This document shows positions 4,155-5,828 of a stretch of DNA of 5,828 bases, one piece after another; within the stretch, counting starts at the first letter, position 1, and every line of letters begins with the position of its first letter. The DNA lies in contig JASJEI010000564.1 in the NCBI GenBank assembly GCA_030064795.1, forward strand, positions 1 through 5,828, in the 5' to 3' direction. Made by a program: the position numbers and the translations under genes. Source of the DNA: Pleurocapsa sp. MO_226.B13 (GTDB taxonomy: Bacteria; Cyanobacteriota; Cyanobacteriia; Cyanobacteriales; Xenococcaceae). The notes below the pieces were generated by a model that saw nothing but the letters and a program-made list of their open reading frames with translations, ran no database searches and was not told where the DNA came from.

Positions 4155-5828
4155 ATGTCAAAATTATTAATAGTTGAATCTCCTAAAAAAGCCAAAACAA
4201 TTCAGAAGTTTCTCAGTAAAGATTGGGCAGTCAGAGCTAGTTTCGGTCACGTCAGACAACTGGCAAAAGATGGCGATGGTCAATTGGGTTTTGACATAAG
4301 AGGCGATCGCGTAGTTTGTCGTTATGTTGCCAGCAACACCAAAGCCAAACAAAACCTCAAACAGTTAAAACAACTGGCAAAATCGGCATCACTGGTAGTT
4401 CTGGCAACAGATCCAGACCGTGAAGGAGAAGCGATTGCATTTCATCTGGCTGAAGAATTAAAACTAAGGAATTACCAAAGAGTTACTTATGGTGAGGTAA
4501 CTGAAAAAGCAATTCAGATTGCGATCGCTAACCCCAGAAAGCTAGACGACAATCTGGTGGGTGCTGCTTTGGCTCGTAGCTGTCTCGATAAGAAAATCGG
4601 GTATACAATTTCACCACTTCTTTGGACGCTCAATATTGGGGCAAAGAGTACGGGTCGCGTCCAAGCTCCAACGTTACATCTTGTTTGCCAAAGAGAACGC
4701 AAAATTCAGAGGTTTATTCCCGAACCCTACTGGACTGTCTGGGTCGATTATGCAGAAGGGTTTAAAGCATACTATCATTCAATAAAGTCTGCTGCTTTAA
4801 ATGTTGAGTCTGGAAATTTACAAAGAGACGATACCGAAGCGAAAGAAGAACGAAAAATCGAAACTACCAGAGTTTCAACAGCAGCATTCGCGAAGAAATT
4901 ATTAGAAATTGCTCGTCATAATCCTCATCAAGTTGTAGATATACAGAAGAAAACTCATAAAAAAAATCCCCCTCCACCATTTACCACTTCCAGTTTGCAG
5001 CAATCGGCGGGAGCAAAACTTAAGTTCAATCCCGAAAAAACCATGCAGATTGCCCAACATCTGTTCGAGTCGGGACTAATTACCTATCATAGAACCGATT
5101 CGACCAATCTAAGCAATGATTTTATTGCAGCAGCTAGAAAATATTTACAAGAAAAAGACCCTCAGAACTTGCCTCCCTTACCCCGTCAGTTTAAAAGTAA
5201 AAAGAATGCTCAATTCGCTCATGAAGCGATTAGACCTAGCGATCTATCCAAATCCTCAACTCTACTAAAACAAGAATTAGACTCGGATTGTTTCGCCCTC
5301 TATGAACTGATCTGGCGCAGAGCAATGGCTTGCCAGTGCAAGAGCGCAATTATTGAAAAAACCAAGATTATTAGCCAATCTGGTACGGCTTGTTGGCTGG
5401 CACGGGGACAAATAGTTACATATTTAGGCTACGCCCGATATTGGAAAGACCTGGGTGAAGATGTAGGACTTCCTCAAATTAATCAGGGACAGAGTTTAAA
5501 CCTTGAAGTCGCCGACTCAGAGGAAAAGTTGACTCAACCGACAACTCGATATTCCGAAGCGAAGCTGGTACAGATCATGGAGAAACAGGGAATTGGGCGA
5601 CCAAGTACCTATAGTTCTACCATCAAAACCCTAAAACAGCGAGATTATGTCAAGGTGTCAAAAGGCAAGCTTGTTGCTACAGAATTGGGTTTGGCAGTCG
5701 ATGAATTTCAACAACAGACATTCCCCAAATTGATCGAAAGTGAGTTTACGAATGAGATGGAAAATTCTCTCGATGCGATCGCTTCGGGAAATTTAGAGTG
5801 GCAAAGATATTTCATCGACTGGAATCAG
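4155..5828 (+). CDS. topA: Type IA DNA topoisomerase (TopA-like), partial, C terminus off the window
   Basis: The protein would cut one DNA strand through a 5'-phosphotyrosine and pass the other through the gap, relaxing negative supercoils or unlinking single strands. Of the gene, 558 codons are visible. Seen: Toprim start LLIVESPKKAKTI with E8; DPDREGEAIAFHL with D86, D88 and E90; STGRVQAPT with R168; PPPFTTSSLQQ near 272-283; the active site GLITYHRTDSTNLS with Y311; HEAIRPSD at 356-363; and GIGRPSTY at 479-486. The core is nearly complete at the window edge; whether zinc-binding C-terminal domains follow is unknown. GRVQAPT resembles the GRVQTPT motif of topoisomerase III/TraE, while RPSTY is TopA-like. 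The N-terminal spacing is shorter than in chromosomal cyanobacterial TopA, as I recall it, so this is probably a plasmid-borne paralogue. The start ATG has no clear Shine-Dalgarno. Three HIP1 octamers lie inside the gene. Confidence 0.93.
   Translation, partial: MSKLLIVESPKKAKTIQKFLSKDWAVRASFGHVRQLAKDGDGQLGFDIRGDRVVCRYVASNTKAKQNLKQLKQLAKSASLVVLATDPDREGEAIAFHLAEELKLRNYQRVTYGEVTEKAIQIAIANPRKLDDNLVGAALARSCLDKKIGYTISPLLWTLNIGAKSTGRVQAPTLHLVCQRERKIQRFIPEPYWTVWVDYAEGFKAYYHSIKSAALNVESGNLQRDDTEAKEERKIETTRVSTAAFAKKLLEIARHNPHQVVDIQKKTHKKNPPPPFTTSSLQQSAGAKLKFNPEKTMQIAQHLFESGLITYHRTDSTNLSNDFIAAARKYLQEKDPQNLPPLPRQFKSKKNAQFAHEAIRPSDLSKSSTLLKQELDSDCFALYELIWRRAMACQCKSAIIEKTKIISQSGTACWLARGQIVTYLGYARYWKDLGEDVGLPQINQGQSLNLEVADSEEKLTQPTTRYSEAKLVQIMEKQGIGRPSTYSSTIKTLKQRDYVKVSKGKLVATELGLAVDEFQQQTFPKLIESEFTNEMENSLDAIASGNLEWQRYFIDWNQ
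4303..4310. repeat. HIP1 octamer (GCGATCGC)
   Basis: Perfect copy of the highly iterated palindrome of cyanobacterial genomes; it supports the host assignment. Confidence 0.85.
4521..4528. repeat. HIP1 octamer (GCGATCGC)
   Basis: Second perfect copy, also inside the topoisomerase gene. Confidence 0.85.
5775..5782. repeat. HIP1 octamer (GCGATCGC)
   Basis: Third perfect copy, near the right edge inside the topoisomerase gene. Confidence 0.85.

Noticed and set aside
4561..4785. Plus-strand frame of 74 codons inside the topoisomerase gene
   Set aside because: It is in a different frame from the topoisomerase, whose catalytic motifs run continuously through this region.
1..5828. CRISPR array, tRNA genes or insertion sequence
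   Set aside because: No regularly spaced repeats, no cloverleaf-like sequence and no transposase or terminal inverted repeats were seen.

Overview
The window looks like the mobilisation/conjugation (MOB) segment of a cyanobacterial plasmid or integrative conjugative element. Evidence for a cyanobacterial host is the HIP1 octamer GCGATCGC (three perfect copies at 4303, 4521 and 5775), several further CGATCG hexamers, and AT-rich coding sequence. The genus cannot be read from the sequence. No rRNA, tRNA, CRISPR array, transposase or complete replication gene is visible.

Layout. Positions 1-1324 (minus strand) hold the N-terminal 441 codons of a MOBF (TrwC/TraI-type) relaxase, cut off by the left edge. 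Its HUH metal triad and a motif-I tyrosine are visible, followed by the start of the region that leads into the helicase part of such proteins. Positions 1325-1708 are a 384-base, AT-rich, divergent intergenic region. It holds inverted and direct repeats and a 12-mer (1517-1528) that closely matches the nic sequences of R388 and F, so it is proposed as oriT. Positions 1709-3699 (plus strand) are a compact three-gene operon. It encodes a small helix-turn-helix-like protein with a disordered acidic tail, a ParA/MinD-type P-loop ATPase, and a coiled-coil protein with one membrane segment near its C terminus. Its order and position match traK-traL-traM of RK2 and stbA-stbB-stbC of R388, which lie next to oriT and are transcribed away from it. 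Positions 3660-4154 hold GC-rich hairpins, one small unknown ORF, a terminator-like hairpin and an AT-only 22-bp palindrome. Positions 4155-5828 hold a type IA DNA topoisomerase, cut off by the right edge but with every core catalytic motif visible.

How the parts may work together (inference). The relaxase would nick the intergenic oriT and pilot the strand. The HTH-like protein would bind the oriT region, and the ATPase and membrane protein would position the plasmid or relaxosome at the cell envelope. The topoisomerase would manage supercoiling or strand linkage during transfer or replication. The predicted nick polarity would send the three-gene operon and topoisomerase in first and the relaxase in last, as in R388 and F.

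The points most worth a second look are the candidate nic site, the 33-base palindrome at the junction of the second and third operon genes, the absence of a Walker B-like aspartate in the ATPase, and the two strong palindromes upstream of the relaxase and topoisomerase genes.
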